Below are positions 6,501 to 13,524 of a DNA stretch of 14,152 nucleotides, one piece after another. The DNA is taken from positions 1 through 14,152 of the forward strand of contig DGYA01000133.1 of the NCBI GenBank assembly GCA_002396505.1, in the 5' to 3' direction. How positions within the stretch are numbered: the stretch's first letter is position 1; each line of letters starts with the position of its first letter. This stretch comes from Cyanobacteria bacterium UBA5018. Its GTDB lineage: Bacteria > Cyanobacteriota > Cyanobacteriia > PCC-6307 > Cyanobiaceae. The notes under the pieces are model-generated. The model did not search any database. It had not been told where the DNA came from and saw only the letters and a list, made by a program, of their open reading frames with translations. The position numbers and the translations under genes were made by a program.

Positions 6501-7181
6501 GCCTTCTCCGTCTACGCCGTAGACAACAACGGTGGCCTCTCCGCCTCCCCCGTCACCGCCACGGTGAATGTGGTCTGCTTCCTCGCCGGCACCCTGATCG
6601 CCAACCCCAGCGGTGAGCAGCCGATCGAAACCCTGCAGCCCGGGGATCTGATCAGCACCGCCGAGGGACCCCGGCCGGTGCGTTTCATCAGCCGCACCAG
6701 CCATTTCCCCCTGGTGCTCGATGCCAACGACGTGCTGCCCATCCGCATTGCCGCCGGCGCCCTTGGTGAACGCGGCCCTGTGCGTGATCTCTATGTGAGC
6801 CCCGATCACGCCATCCTCGTCGATGGCCACCTGCTGCACGCCTCAGTGCTGGTGAATGGCACCACCATCACCCGCACCTCGCTGGCCCACTGGCAACAAC
6901 GGATCAACCAGCCGATTGAATATCTCAACATCGAGCTCGAACGGCACCAACTGATCACCGCAGAAGGCCTCGTCGTTGAATCCTTCGTGGACAACCGGCC
7001 CCGCAGCGACTGGGATAACTACACCGCCTACCTCAGCCTCTATCACCAGGAATTGCCGATTCGGGAACTTCTCCTGCCCCGTGTGAAGTTCAAGCGCCAA
7101 CTGTCCTCCGCCCTGCGCCGCTTGCTGCAGCAGCTGGCGGATGGTGGCGTGCAACACAGGCAACTGGTGGCTGCCGGTTGA
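3555..7181 (+). CDS. Large modular RTX calcium-binding protein with EEFGH domain, Ig/VCBS-like repeats and C-terminal Hint domain
   Basis: The 1208-residue protein is probably exported or surface-bound; it has no N-terminal signal peptide, which fits type I (RTX) secretion. Order of parts: residues about 45-215, a cyanobacterial domain with IYVNADKLN and LLEEFGHALDWRLNGG (E149-D156); a Ser/Thr-rich beta stretch; RTX nonapeptides at 353-405 (GNDTIVGSS, GNDSLSGGD, GNDTIDGGT); Ig-like modules each marked by DTTAP near 531, 656 and 750; a VCBS-like module ending GTLRIVDAAGNSSQTAEIS near 880; a cadherin-like stretch; and a Hint domain from C1008 (CFLAGTLI, IETLQPGDLI, SPDHAILVDG with H1085) to about 1145, with a further 60-residue tail. 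Hint domains can cleave at the conserved Cys. The start is uncertain: GTG 3555 gives the full frame, but ATG 3567 (MAAAEATSS) is as good and neither has a clear ribosome site. Role in adhesion or biofilm is inference. Confidence 0.85.
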   Translation: MSTEMAAAEATSSSLTSSQVAPQQYVLAAGTTLLTTEAEAIWEQALAKASSYLTNLLSDPNREALFADVFGRAGTDAATFAANLQALLAALGGDGLQIAVDLRSDGELAGAFAAYAASGHTGTERIYVNADKLNNSLLDVNLATSALLEEFGHALDWRLNGGADSPGDEGQLFAAQVSGVVLTADQRALIDAEDDTSVLTIEGVQVVVELATFTATTGTDNPVLSTDNDTVTVEATNQIQAADTFSGGAGTDTIAIGVVGAGVSVDLRAAAADGSGGFLSFEAIQFLNTSGTSTATFAAGQFDSGKIELTSSFIGTASTQGVVINLAAAGTFDASSFSFTTWSSGTDSFTLAGSSGNDTIVGSSQADSISGAAGNDSLSGGDGNDTIDGGTGNDRMSGGAGVDFFITSATGGSSTAASGNDIPNPIIIVGNTLTFANGVDIITDFTVGTDILSGRGTSLSNINNLVKTANTANRGYYAYGSWGTSTNVFTFSNAWSSTNNDLIFVVGDGSTLTLVTHTSYTILTDISGSIDTTAPRIISFTTTTANGSYKAGDSINITANTDENILAGGQITVTLNTGATVILTAATTGSTLTGTYTIAAGQTSADLTVSSFTIGTGAIGTSNATPRDAGFGNALTSTSVPSGVNNIAGSYAIVVDTTAPAALTLTAPADSGSSSSDGITKNSGFSISTPEANATWQYSTNSGSSWTAGSATSFAVADGTYNSGVIQVRQIDQAGNPGPITSSTASITIDTTAPTSNVGSQSAPLVEAGGASNATAGTAAATITVTKADALSSASFDSADLTSNGWSSADAGATYTKAGSYGTATFTIASGVVSYSLNNSAAATQALTQGQAAADGFGTLRIVDAAGNSSQTAEISFAITGANDFPVFSVLTPPVETTGRNSQTEISFAELLAQANATDGDGSVVAFQVAAVASGSLLIGSSAGTATAWAAGSNHSVNADTNLYWTPAAGQAGTLANPLATGAFSVYAVDNNGGLSASPVTATVNVVCFLAGTLIANPSGEQPIETLQPGDLISTAEGPRPVRFISRTSHFPLVLDANDVLPIRIAAGALGERGPVRDLYVSPDHAILVDGHLLHASVLVNGTTITRTSLAHWQQRINQPIEYLNIELERHQLITAEGLVVESFVDNRPRSDWDNYTAYLSLYHQELPIRELLLPRVKFKRQLSSALRRLLQQLADGGVQHRQLVAAG
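4611..4769 (+). repeat. RTX (hemolysin-type) calcium-binding repeat block
   Basis: Codes for about five glycine-rich nonapeptides of the form GNDxhxGGx (residues 353-405 of the large protein). In this family such repeats bind Ca2+ outside the cell and fold into a beta roll. At DNA level GGTAACGACA-like units recur, for example near 4620, 4674 and 4701. Confidence 0.85.
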
Positions 7182-7240
7182 GCAGGGGGCTGGGCTGGGC
7201 GAGTCATCAGTCTGCAGGGTCTGGATATGGCTGATCAGCA

Positions 7241-7267
7241 GGCTACTGGCCTAGGTGGCCAGTAGCC
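7241..7267. terminator. Probable bidirectional terminator between the RTX/Hint gene and pilQ
   Basis: GGCTACTGGCC, loop TAGGT, GGCCAGTAGCC form a perfect 11-bp stem between two convergent genes (stops at 7181 and 7283). There is no strong T-run on either side, so it may act as a pausing or end-stabilising hairpin rather than a classic intrinsic terminator. An overlapping alternative pairing uses ATATGGCT (7225-7232) with AGCCATAT (7264-7271). Confidence 0.65.
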
Positions 7268-7282
7268 ATATCTCGAAAATCA

Positions 7283-9697
7283 CTACTTGCCCCATGTGAC
7301 TGGATAGCCACCAACCAGTGAGCGAGCCTCCCGAGAGGATGGTTGATAGCCATAGCCATAGGTGCCACCCTGATCGTCGTCGAGGATGCGCGGAGTTACC
7401 ATAATTACAAGTTCACGTTTCTGCCGCTGACCGCTGCTATTGCGGAAGAACTGGCCGATGAGAGGGATATCTCCTAAAATCGGCCACTTGGTGACGGCTT
7501 GGCGATCGGAGTCGGAGATTACACCAGTAAGAATTAAAGTCTGGCCGTCTCTGACCCGGGCACTTCCCGTATCCAATCTACGTACCGCTAGAATATCAAT
7601 GGGGCCGCACCCTGGCACAAGCTGTTCTTTTGTTTTTGCAGTTATCTGAGGGGAGAGGGTAAACGTAACAAAGCCATTGTCATCAATTTTAGATACCCGG
7701 GCCCCGAAGGTGAGGCCAGCAATACCAAAGGATGGCTGACATGAATTACCGTTTCCTTGGGTTCCGGTGGTCACTTGGTAGCTGGTAACCACCTGTTCAC
7801 CCACCGTTACAAAAGCCTCATTGGCCCTGGGCCTACCGATGGTGGCTAGATCGGATGAGCTGGAACCACCTGAGCCACCTGAGCCACTTGAACCACCTGC
7901 ATTGCCGATGGCGAGCTGGGCGCCGGCAGCAGATCCCCCATTCACCTCCTCTTGATTTTCCGAGAGAATTAGAGTTGGACTAGCCAGCACCTTGGTGTTA
8001 TTAGATATAATTTGAGCTTGCAGAAAATTATAGAAGTTGTCGCGAGGATACGAGAGGCCAGGGTTTCGGCGGGTGGCATCCTTGAAAATGGAAGCATCAG
8101 GATTACCAGGATACAATGAATCCCGCTGGGCACCACCACTAACGTTGTAGCCAGTCGGCGCTTCAGCGGAAATTGTGCCCTTCTCGGCATCGAAATTAAA
8201 TTTGATATCATTGCCAGGATAAGTACGACCAAAAGCATCGGCTTTTGGGGGCAGGAATGCTCCAAAGGCTCCCACCAACCGGCCAGAATCATTGACAATA
8301 AAATTATTGCCATAGCGAAATGCAAAGCTATTGTCAATATCGGCCTGATTATTAAGGGATATATCGAGAATTTTTACAGAGAGGGCCACCTGCCGCTGGC
8401 GCAGATCGATCTGGCGTAAGTAACCTTCGGCCACCGCCACCAGCGACGAATCACCCACCAGGGTTATGGTTTGCAGCCGGGAATCGGTGGCGCCCTTCAG
8501 GCCCTTAAGCGGCCCAATGCTGGAGCCATAGCTCTGGGTGGTGGTGACGTTTTGGGTTTCGGTCTGTTGGCTGGTGGTGGCTCCCGCCACCTGGTTTGCC
8601 ACCGGCGTGCCCTGGGTAACCGAGTTGGTGATTACGGTCACCTTGGTGATCTGGGCCCCCAGGCTGGCCAGGTAGTCGGCGGCGGAATTGGCCGAAGCCT
8701 GATTGAGGCGATAAACCTTCGACACCTGCGCCCCGAAGGGGCTATTGGACACAGACGGGCCGGCCATTATTAGACGACCCTCCAGGCGACCCTGCCAGCC
8801 AGCCGCCATCAGTACGGCATTGATGGCCCTCGCATAGGGCTCCATCTGGAAGGCCATCGACACCTTGCGCAGGGAATCTTGCGCGGCCTCTTCTGCCTGG
8901 GAAGTTTTGTTGGTGATATTGGAGCTATTGCCAGCTGGATTATCGTTCACATAGACAAAGCCATAACCCCCCATCGGGGCCAGGCTCATCAGAACGTCGC
9001 GGGCCGGGGCATTGCGGATCGTCAGCGACACCGGCGGCCCAGAAAGATTCAGATAACTGCGGTTGCGCAACACCATCGTGCCCACCGCCATGTCCCCCAA
9101 GGGCGGCGCCACGGCTCTTGTTTGCAGGGCTGGAGCCAGGTTTGGCTGGGGTACCCGAGCCGCCACCCTCAGATCCAGGCGGCCGTTCTGGCTGCTCAGC
9201 TGCGCTGCCGTGGTGAAGCTGACGATCAGCTGACGGCCATCAGCACTGATCACAGGCCAACCCAGGACCTGGCCAGGCGTGGGGGTTACCTGTAGTTGAT
9301 AGCGGCTGCCCGAGCCCGCCAGGGCCACGCTCTGCAGCCCCAGTTCAGGCAGGCTGAAGCTCTGGGCCCCTAGTCGCAATGACGACGGATTGACCAGGCT
9401 AAGTTCCGCCGACCAGCCCGCGGTCGTGAGGCTCTGCCGCAGTTGGGGGCCAGGGCCAGTGCCCTCGATCAACAGCTCAACGGCATTGGGCTGGCGCCGC
9501 AGCTTCAGTTGCAATCCAGCCGCCGAGCCAGAGGGGCTGGCTAGGGCTGGGCCGCTAGTGGTGGTTGGCGCGGTTGTAGTGGCTAGGGGCTGTTGGGCTA
9601 TCGCCGGCGCTGCCATGGCCCGCAGGCCATAGCTCTGCAGGGCCAGGGAGGTCCCGCCCGCCAGGATCAGAGCCAGAGCTCCTTTCGCTCTTTTCAT
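7283..9697 (-). CDS. pilQ: Type IV pilus outer-membrane secretin PilQ
   Basis: The 804-residue protein should form the ring in the outer membrane through which the type IV pilus passes. It opens with a signal peptide (MKRAKGALALILAGGTSLAL, then ending near AIAQQ). Residues about 62-162 resemble an AMIN domain, thought to bind peptidoglycan; 222-252 is an STN-like segment (SLTIRNAPARDVLMSLAPMG). 324-430 is a secretin N-type domain with a Gln/Thr-rich insertion. The secretin core runs from about 436 (VALSVKILDISLNN) to 775, with the signature KWPILGDIPLIGQFFRNSSG at 737-756 and RELVIMVTPRIL at 761-772. A Gly/Ser-rich insert lies at 601-615. GAGG stands 5 bases before ATG 9697. It is the last gene of the pil cluster, 36 bases after pilO. 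DNA for residues about 443-577 is clearly more AT-rich than the rest. Confidence 0.95.
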   Translation of the reverse strand: MKRAKGALALILAGGTSLALQSYGLRAMAAPAIAQQPLATTTAPTTTSGPALASPSGSAAGLQLKLRRQPNAVELLIEGTGPGPQLRQSLTTAGWSAELSLVNPSSLRLGAQSFSLPELGLQSVALAGSGSRYQLQVTPTPGQVLGWPVISADGRQLIVSFTTAAQLSSQNGRLDLRVAARVPQPNLAPALQTRAVAPPLGDMAVGTMVLRNRSYLNLSGPPVSLTIRNAPARDVLMSLAPMGGYGFVYVNDNPAGNSSNITNKTSQAEEAAQDSLRKVSMAFQMEPYARAINAVLMAAGWQGRLEGRLIMAGPSVSNSPFGAQVSKVYRLNQASANSAADYLASLGAQITKVTVITNSVTQGTPVANQVAGATTSQQTETQNVTTTQSYGSSIGPLKGLKGATDSRLQTITLVGDSSLVAVAEGYLRQIDLRQRQVALSVKILDISLNNQADIDNSFAFRYGNNFIVNDSGRLVGAFGAFLPPKADAFGRTYPGNDIKFNFDAEKGTISAEAPTGYNVSGGAQRDSLYPGNPDASIFKDATRRNPGLSYPRDNFYNFLQAQIISNNTKVLASPTLILSENQEEVNGGSAAGAQLAIGNAGGSSGSGGSGGSSSSDLATIGRPRANEAFVTVGEQVVTSYQVTTGTQGNGNSCQPSFGIAGLTFGARVSKIDDNGFVTFTLSPQITAKTKEQLVPGCGPIDILAVRRLDTGSARVRDGQTLILTGVISDSDRQAVTKWPILGDIPLIGQFFRNSSGQRQKRELVIMVTPRILDDDQGGTYGYGYQPSSREARSLVGGYPVTWGK

Positions 9698-9733
9698 CCA
9701 ACCTCAGCCTGCGCTCGGATGGTATCGGCTGGA

Positions 9734-10516
9734 TCACGGACTAGCCAGACCCAAACTGGCATCCTTGGAATAGAGGGCCAGGTTCAGCTTGAGCGTGACC
9801 GTTTGCTCTGGCTTGGCGGCCGCCCCTGGTGTAGTGGAACACTGGGGCCGCTGGTTGGCCTGCCCCGGCGGTTGGCTGGTCTGACAGTCCAGCGCCAGCT
9901 GCAGATTGCTTTGCACAGCCAGCACGCTAATTTTTTCGAGCTTGCGGATAAATGACAGCAGGGCAGGGAAACCACCCCGGGCGCTCAGCAAGATGCTTTT
10001 TTTGCGCAAACCATCGGTCTTGAGGGGGTCGGATGGCGGCTTGGGCTGCTCGTTTGGATTATTTGGATCTCCAGGTACGGTTTTCAGGGGCTGAACGCCT
10101 TCTTTTAACTTGGCATCCGCTTCGTCTGGGTTGAGATTTTTCTTGGTTTGACCAGCTTGGGGCGGTGTGGCGGCCACTGCCGCAGCCTGGGGTTCCACCA
10201 GGGTTAGCTCCACCGCGCTGGTAAGGGCGATGCGATCCAACTCAGCGATCAAGGTGCTGAGGCTGCCGCTACCTGCGATCAACCGCAACATCAACTCCTT
10301 TTTTTGCACTGCCTGGTCGTGCCTTTGCTGATCCCGTTCCAGCTGCTGCTCCAACAGCGGCAGCTGGCTCTCCAGAGACCGCAGTTCCTGCACCTGCTGC
10401 CGGGTTTGCTGATACTTCAGCCATTCGGGCACCATGCCCCACCCCGCCATCGCCACCGCCAGCACAGCGCCAACGCCTATGGGCAGCAGTAGCCAGATGC
10501 GTTGAGCCCGGCTCAT
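9734..10516 (-). CDS. pilO: Type IV pilus inner-membrane alignment protein PilO
   Basis: The 260-residue protein has one membrane helix at about 8-27 (WLLLPIGVGAVLAVAMAGWG), a coiled coil rich in Gln, Leu and Glu at 35-75, and a C-terminal periplasmic part, the layout of PilO. PilO pairs with PilN in the inner membrane and links the pilus motor to the PilQ secretin. The two halves are joined by a long Pro/Asn/Lys-rich linker at about 113-168 (PGDPNNPNEQPKPPSDPLKT), longer than I would expect in the family. The segment GGFPALLSFIRKLEKISVLA at 181-200 resembles the conserved PilO strand-helix unit. Its ATG overlaps the pilN stop (ATGA, 10513-10516), so translation is probably coupled. Identification rests on layout and gene order more than on close sequence match. 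Confidence 0.85.
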   Translation of the reverse strand: MSRAQRIWLLLPIGVGAVLAVAMAGWGMVPEWLKYQQTRQQVQELRSLESQLPLLEQQLERDQQRHDQAVQKKELMLRLIAGSGSLSTLIAELDRIALTSAVELTLVEPQAAAVAATPPQAGQTKKNLNPDEADAKLKEGVQPLKTVPGDPNNPNEQPKPPSDPLKTDGLRKKSILLSARGGFPALLSFIRKLEKISVLAVQSNLQLALDCQTSQPPGQANQRPQCSTTPGAAAKPEQTVTLKLNLALYSKDASLGLASP

Positions 10517-11214
10517 GGCATCACCCCCTGCCGCTGCAGCATTCGCAGGCGCTCGGCCATCCCGGTGGCCCCCAGATCCCGCAGTTTGTTTAGATCGCCA
10601 TTGATACCAGATTGGGAGAAGGCGGCGGTGAGTTCAAATTGCACCGGTTCACTGCTGGCGTTAGCGACTGGGGGCTTGGCCTCTTTGCCGTTATCACGGC
10701 GGGCTTGGATCAGGCTCACCTGGTTAGCGTTGAACAGGCGAGAGCGTTGCAATTGCAGCTGCAGGGCGTTGATGCGGGCAAAAGCACCTGGATCGTTGGC
10801 CTGGCCCCTTAGCCGTAGTTGATTGCCCTCCTGGATCACCTCGCTGAACTGCAAACCCCTGGGAGTTCGGCGGCGCAATTCTTCCATCAAGGCCGATCCG
10901 GAGCTCACCGCCACCAGGGCTTTAGCCAACTTGCTATTTTTATTTTCTAACTCACCGGTATTCTTTCTCTCAATGATGATCTGGCTCTTCAGCTGATCGT
11001 AACGGGCTTGCACTGGGGTGAGTCGTTCCAAGTCACCCAAGGCGGAGCGCTGCAGCGATGTCACTACAGCCCAGCCAACCCCTGTGGCTCCCACCAGGGC
11101 GCTAGCCAGCAGCAAGCCCCTGACCAGGCTGCTGCGGGGGTTGTTTGCTCCGGGCTCCTCTTCCCCCAGCCGGCCCCGCCGCTCCCGTAAGAGATCGAAT
11201 GAATCTGCCGTCAT
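10513..11214 (-). CDS. pilN: Type IV pilus inner-membrane protein PilN
   Basis: The 233-residue protein has a short cytoplasmic N-terminus, one membrane helix at about 31-52 (VRGLLLASALVGATGVGWAV), a coiled coil at 60-105, and a periplasmic domain (about 108-200) with FSEVIQEGNQLRLRGQANDP, as in PilN. The cytoplasmic segment FDLLRERR (residues 6-13) sits where other PilN proteins carry the INLLP motif that docks into PilM, so that contact is probably kept in altered form. ATG 11214 is chosen because it overlaps the pilM stop (ATGA, 11211-11214). The open frame runs on upstream to 11421, but that part lies inside pilM and would give a non-family N-terminus. It works with PilM and PilO to align the pilus machine. 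Confidence 0.88.
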   Translation of the reverse strand: MTADSFDLLRERRGRLGEEEPGANNPRSSLVRGLLLASALVGATGVGWAVVTSLQRSALGDLERLTPVQARYDQLKSQIIIERKNTGELENKNSKLAKALVAVSSGSALMEELRRRTPRGLQFSEVIQEGNQLRLRGQANDPGAFARINALQLQLQRSRLFNANQVSLIQARRDNGKEAKPPVANASSEPVQFELTAAFSQSGINGDLNKLRDLGATGMAERLRMLQRQGVMP

Positions 11215-12230
11215 CGCCGGCTCTTGCCCAGTTGAAGCCCAGAGAGCCGTATTCCCAGCGGATTGGCAAGGCCCGGTTGCTCCAGCAGTTTTACCGTCCC
11301 CTGGCCCAGCCAGTCCGCCAGGGGTGCCTCTTGACGCGCCAACAGATCGGGATCGCCATACAGCCACCAGCGGCTGGCTCGGCTCTGCCCAGTGCCAGCG
11401 GCTGGTGCTGGCGGCTGCCAATCCGACTGGGCATCCAGGGGCGGCTGGCGGTGTTGGTTCCAGAAGCGTCTACGCCGTTCCAGCTCGGCCGCTAGTTGCG
11501 GGTCGAGACCATGGCTATTGCGGTTGGCCGGCAGCTGCCAATCGGCCCGCGGCAGACCATCGTCCAGCAACCACAGCCGGCAGTGATCCGCCTGTAGTTC
11601 CAACAACCAGTGGTCCGTGTCGGGATCACACCCGGCCGGCTCCTGGGCGAGTAGCTCCAGCACCTTGTGCCACTCGGACACCTGGGCCGGTTCCAGCCGC
11701 TCCAGCTGCACCCCAGCCACGGCGAATACCTCGGCCCAGCCATCCACCACCCGCCTCGGTGCCGCCACCACCAAGCTGCGGGGTGGTAGTCCAGGCAGCA
11801 CCCGCAGATCCAGATAGGCCTCCGCCAGCGAACAGGTGAGGTCGAGATCCGGATCGATCAGCCGCAGCGCATCACAGGGATCATCTGGCACCGCCTCCAG
11901 GGGCCACTGGATCAGCTTCCAGCGGCAAGCCCGCAGTGGAAGTGCCGCAATTACGCGCGCTCCGGCCAGGCCCTGATCGAGAAACAGATCGCCAATCAGA
12001 TCGCCCAGCGCCTCCACCTGCCGGGGCTCCCCCTGCCGGCAGACGCCATCGGGCAGAGGCACCGTGATCGTCTCGCTGGCTTGGCGGCCCAGCGCCCTAA
12101 ACCTCAGGCTGTGATCGTGGAGCTCGATGAGCACCTGGGGGGCCAACAGCTGACGGCTGAGACTGCGAAACTCCTGGCCGAGACCGCTGAGCCGCTGTCG
12201 AAACCGGCTCGAAAATTTAGCAAAGACCAT
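11211..12230 (-). CDS. pilM: Divergent PilM-like pilus assembly protein
   Basis: This 339-residue protein lies directly before pilN, where PilM is encoded in type IV pilus clusters. PilM is a cytoplasmic actin-like ATP-binding protein that holds the PilN tail. No signal peptide or membrane helix is seen, fitting a cytosolic protein. The fold pattern QVLIELHDHSLRFRAL (32-47) matches the first strand-turn-strand of PilM, but the usual GIDIGSSSLK phosphate loop is replaced by LIELHDHSLR, so nucleotide binding is doubtful. LPLRACRWKLIQWPLEAV (about 98-115) and SLVVAAPRRVVDGWAEVFAV resemble later PilM segments. The start ATG 12230 has a weak AAAGA upstream. The gap of 58 bases to pyrD could hold a promoter, but none is convincing. 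The call depends largely on gene order; similarity to characterised PilM is low. Confidence 0.75.
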   Translation of the reverse strand: MVFAKFSSRFRQRLSGLGQEFRSLSRQLLAPQVLIELHDHSLRFRALGRQASETITVPLPDGVCRQGEPRQVEALGDLIGDLFLDQGLAGARVIAALPLRACRWKLIQWPLEAVPDDPCDALRLIDPDLDLTCSLAEAYLDLRVLPGLPPRSLVVAAPRRVVDGWAEVFAVAGVQLERLEPAQVSEWHKVLELLAQEPAGCDPDTDHWLLELQADHCRLWLLDDGLPRADWQLPANRNSHGLDPQLAAELERRRRFWNQHRQPPLDAQSDWQPPAPAAGTGQSRASRWWLYGDPDLLARQEAPLADWLGQGTVKLLEQPGLANPLGIRLSGLQLGKSRR

Positions 12231-12288
12231 TCTTTATGAACGATTGTTTATGTGCGATTATGTATCCCATGGAGTTGGCTATACTTAT

Positions 12289-13500
12289 TCATTCCAGCCA
12301 GGGCAGATTGCTGCCTACTGCTTGGCCGATGCCAGCCAGTCCGTGGCGACTTAGCTGATCGCCGAGGCCTTCCAAGATCAGGGGCACCAGTTCCGGTCCT
12401 TCGTAGACCCAACCGGTATACAGCTGAATCAGGCAGGCGCCGGCGGCAATGCGCTCCCAGGCCACCTGGGCCGAATCGATGCCACCCACGCCGATCAGCG
12501 GTAGGGCTGGCCCCGCCGTCGCCCGCAGGCGACGCAGCACCTCCAGGGCGCGACGGCGAATCGGCACGCCGCTGAGGCCACCGGCCTCGTCAGCCAGGTT
12601 GCGACCGGTCTGGGTTAGCCGCCGCTGCTCAAGACCAAGCCGGTCCAGGCTGGTATTCACGGCGATTACCCCGGCCAGACCCTCCTGGTAGGCCATGCGG
12701 GCAATGGCATCGATGGCATCGTCCTCCAAATCGGGAGCCACCTTCACCAGCAGCGGCGGACAGCCTGGGGTGCGTCGCAAACGCTCCACCAAACGCCGCA
12801 AATTACCCTCTTCCTGCAGCTCCCGCAGGCCCGGCGTGTTCGGAGAACTGACGTTCACCACCGCATAGTCGGCCAGGGGAGCCAGCAGCTCCAGGGAGGA
12901 GGCGTAGTCGTCGGGGGCCAGCTCTAACGGAGTCTGCTTCGATTTGCCGATGTTGATGCCGAGCACGGTCGGGCGCTGGCCCGCCGCTGGCAGGCCCTGG
13001 CGCTCCAGCAGGCGCCTGGCCGCCTGGGCGCCGACATTGTTGAAACCCATGCGGTTCAGCGCCGCCCGCTCCGCCGCCAGTCGGAATAGGCGGGGGCGGG
13101 GATTACCTGGCTGACCATGCCAGGTGATTGTGCCCAATTCGGCGAACCCGAAGCCGAACTGATGCCAGATGCCAGCGGCAACGCCATTTTTGTCAAAGCC
13201 CGCCGCCAGGCCCACCGGGTTGCTGAAACGACAGCCAAACAAGCTCTGCTCCAAGCGTGGATCGGGGCGCTTTAGTTCGGCCCCCAGGCCGTCCAGGGCA
13301 CCGCGAATCAAGGGCCAATGCCGCCGCAGCGAGGCCTGGCCCAGGGCCTGCAGGCTGAGCTGACTCAACTGCTCGGCATCGGCGCCCTCGTCGCTGGCCA
13401 GCATCGGGCCCACAAATTGGCGATAGAGGGCCCCGGTGGCTGTCCTGGTCCGGGCTCTGGCCTCACCGGGGTCGGCGCTGTCGTTGAGATCAGTTGCCAT
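12289..13500 (-). CDS. pyrD: Dihydroorotate dehydrogenase (quinone), class 2
   Basis: This enzyme oxidises dihydroorotate to orotate in pyrimidine synthesis and passes electrons through FMN to membrane quinone. The 403-residue protein carries the class 2 blocks in order: NPVGLAAGFDKNG (94-106), ELGTIT (121-126), NRMGFNNVG (149-157), the catalytic loop NVSSPNTPGLRELQ (216-229) with Ser219 as the expected base, LLVKVAPDL (250-258) with FMN-binding Lys253, VNTS (281-284), GGLSG (307-311), GVGGI (337-341) and QLYTGWVYEGP at the phosphate end. The first 25 or so residues (Asp/Arg/Thr-rich) precede the YRQFVGPML membrane-facing helix and may be an extension; an internal start is possible. It lies 24 bases after rnhA and 58 before pilM in the same direction, so it is probably part of one transcript. 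Confidence 0.96.
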   Translation of the reverse strand: MATDLNDSADPGEARARTRTATGALYRQFVGPMLASDEGADAEQLSQLSLQALGQASLRRHWPLIRGALDGLGAELKRPDPRLEQSLFGCRFSNPVGLAAGFDKNGVAAGIWHQFGFGFAELGTITWHGQPGNPRPRLFRLAAERAALNRMGFNNVGAQAARRLLERQGLPAAGQRPTVLGINIGKSKQTPLELAPDDYASSLELLAPLADYAVVNVSSPNTPGLRELQEEGNLRRLVERLRRTPGCPPLLVKVAPDLEDDAIDAIARMAYQEGLAGVIAVNTSLDRLGLEQRRLTQTGRNLADEAGGLSGVPIRRRALEVLRRLRATAGPALPLIGVGGIDSAQVAWERIAAGACLIQLYTGWVYEGPELVPLILEGLGDQLSRHGLAGIGQAVGSNLPWLE

Positions 13501-13524
13501 GCCCGCCGCCTACCCCCTTTGGGG

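Noticed and set aside
5790..6839. A 349-residue Gly-rich open frame on the minus strand
   Set aside because: It lies wholly antisense to the large RTX/Hint gene, has no recognisable motif, and is explained by the GC-rich codon pattern of the real gene.
11215..11421. Longer N-terminus for pilN
   Set aside because: It lies inside pilM and would put a non-family sequence before the FDLLRERR docking segment; ATG 11214 overlaps the pilM stop exactly.
12231..12288. Possible pilM promoter and near-repeat CGATTGTTTATG / CGATTATG
   Set aside because: No -35/-10 pair with acceptable spacing was found on the minus strand, so it was not annotated.
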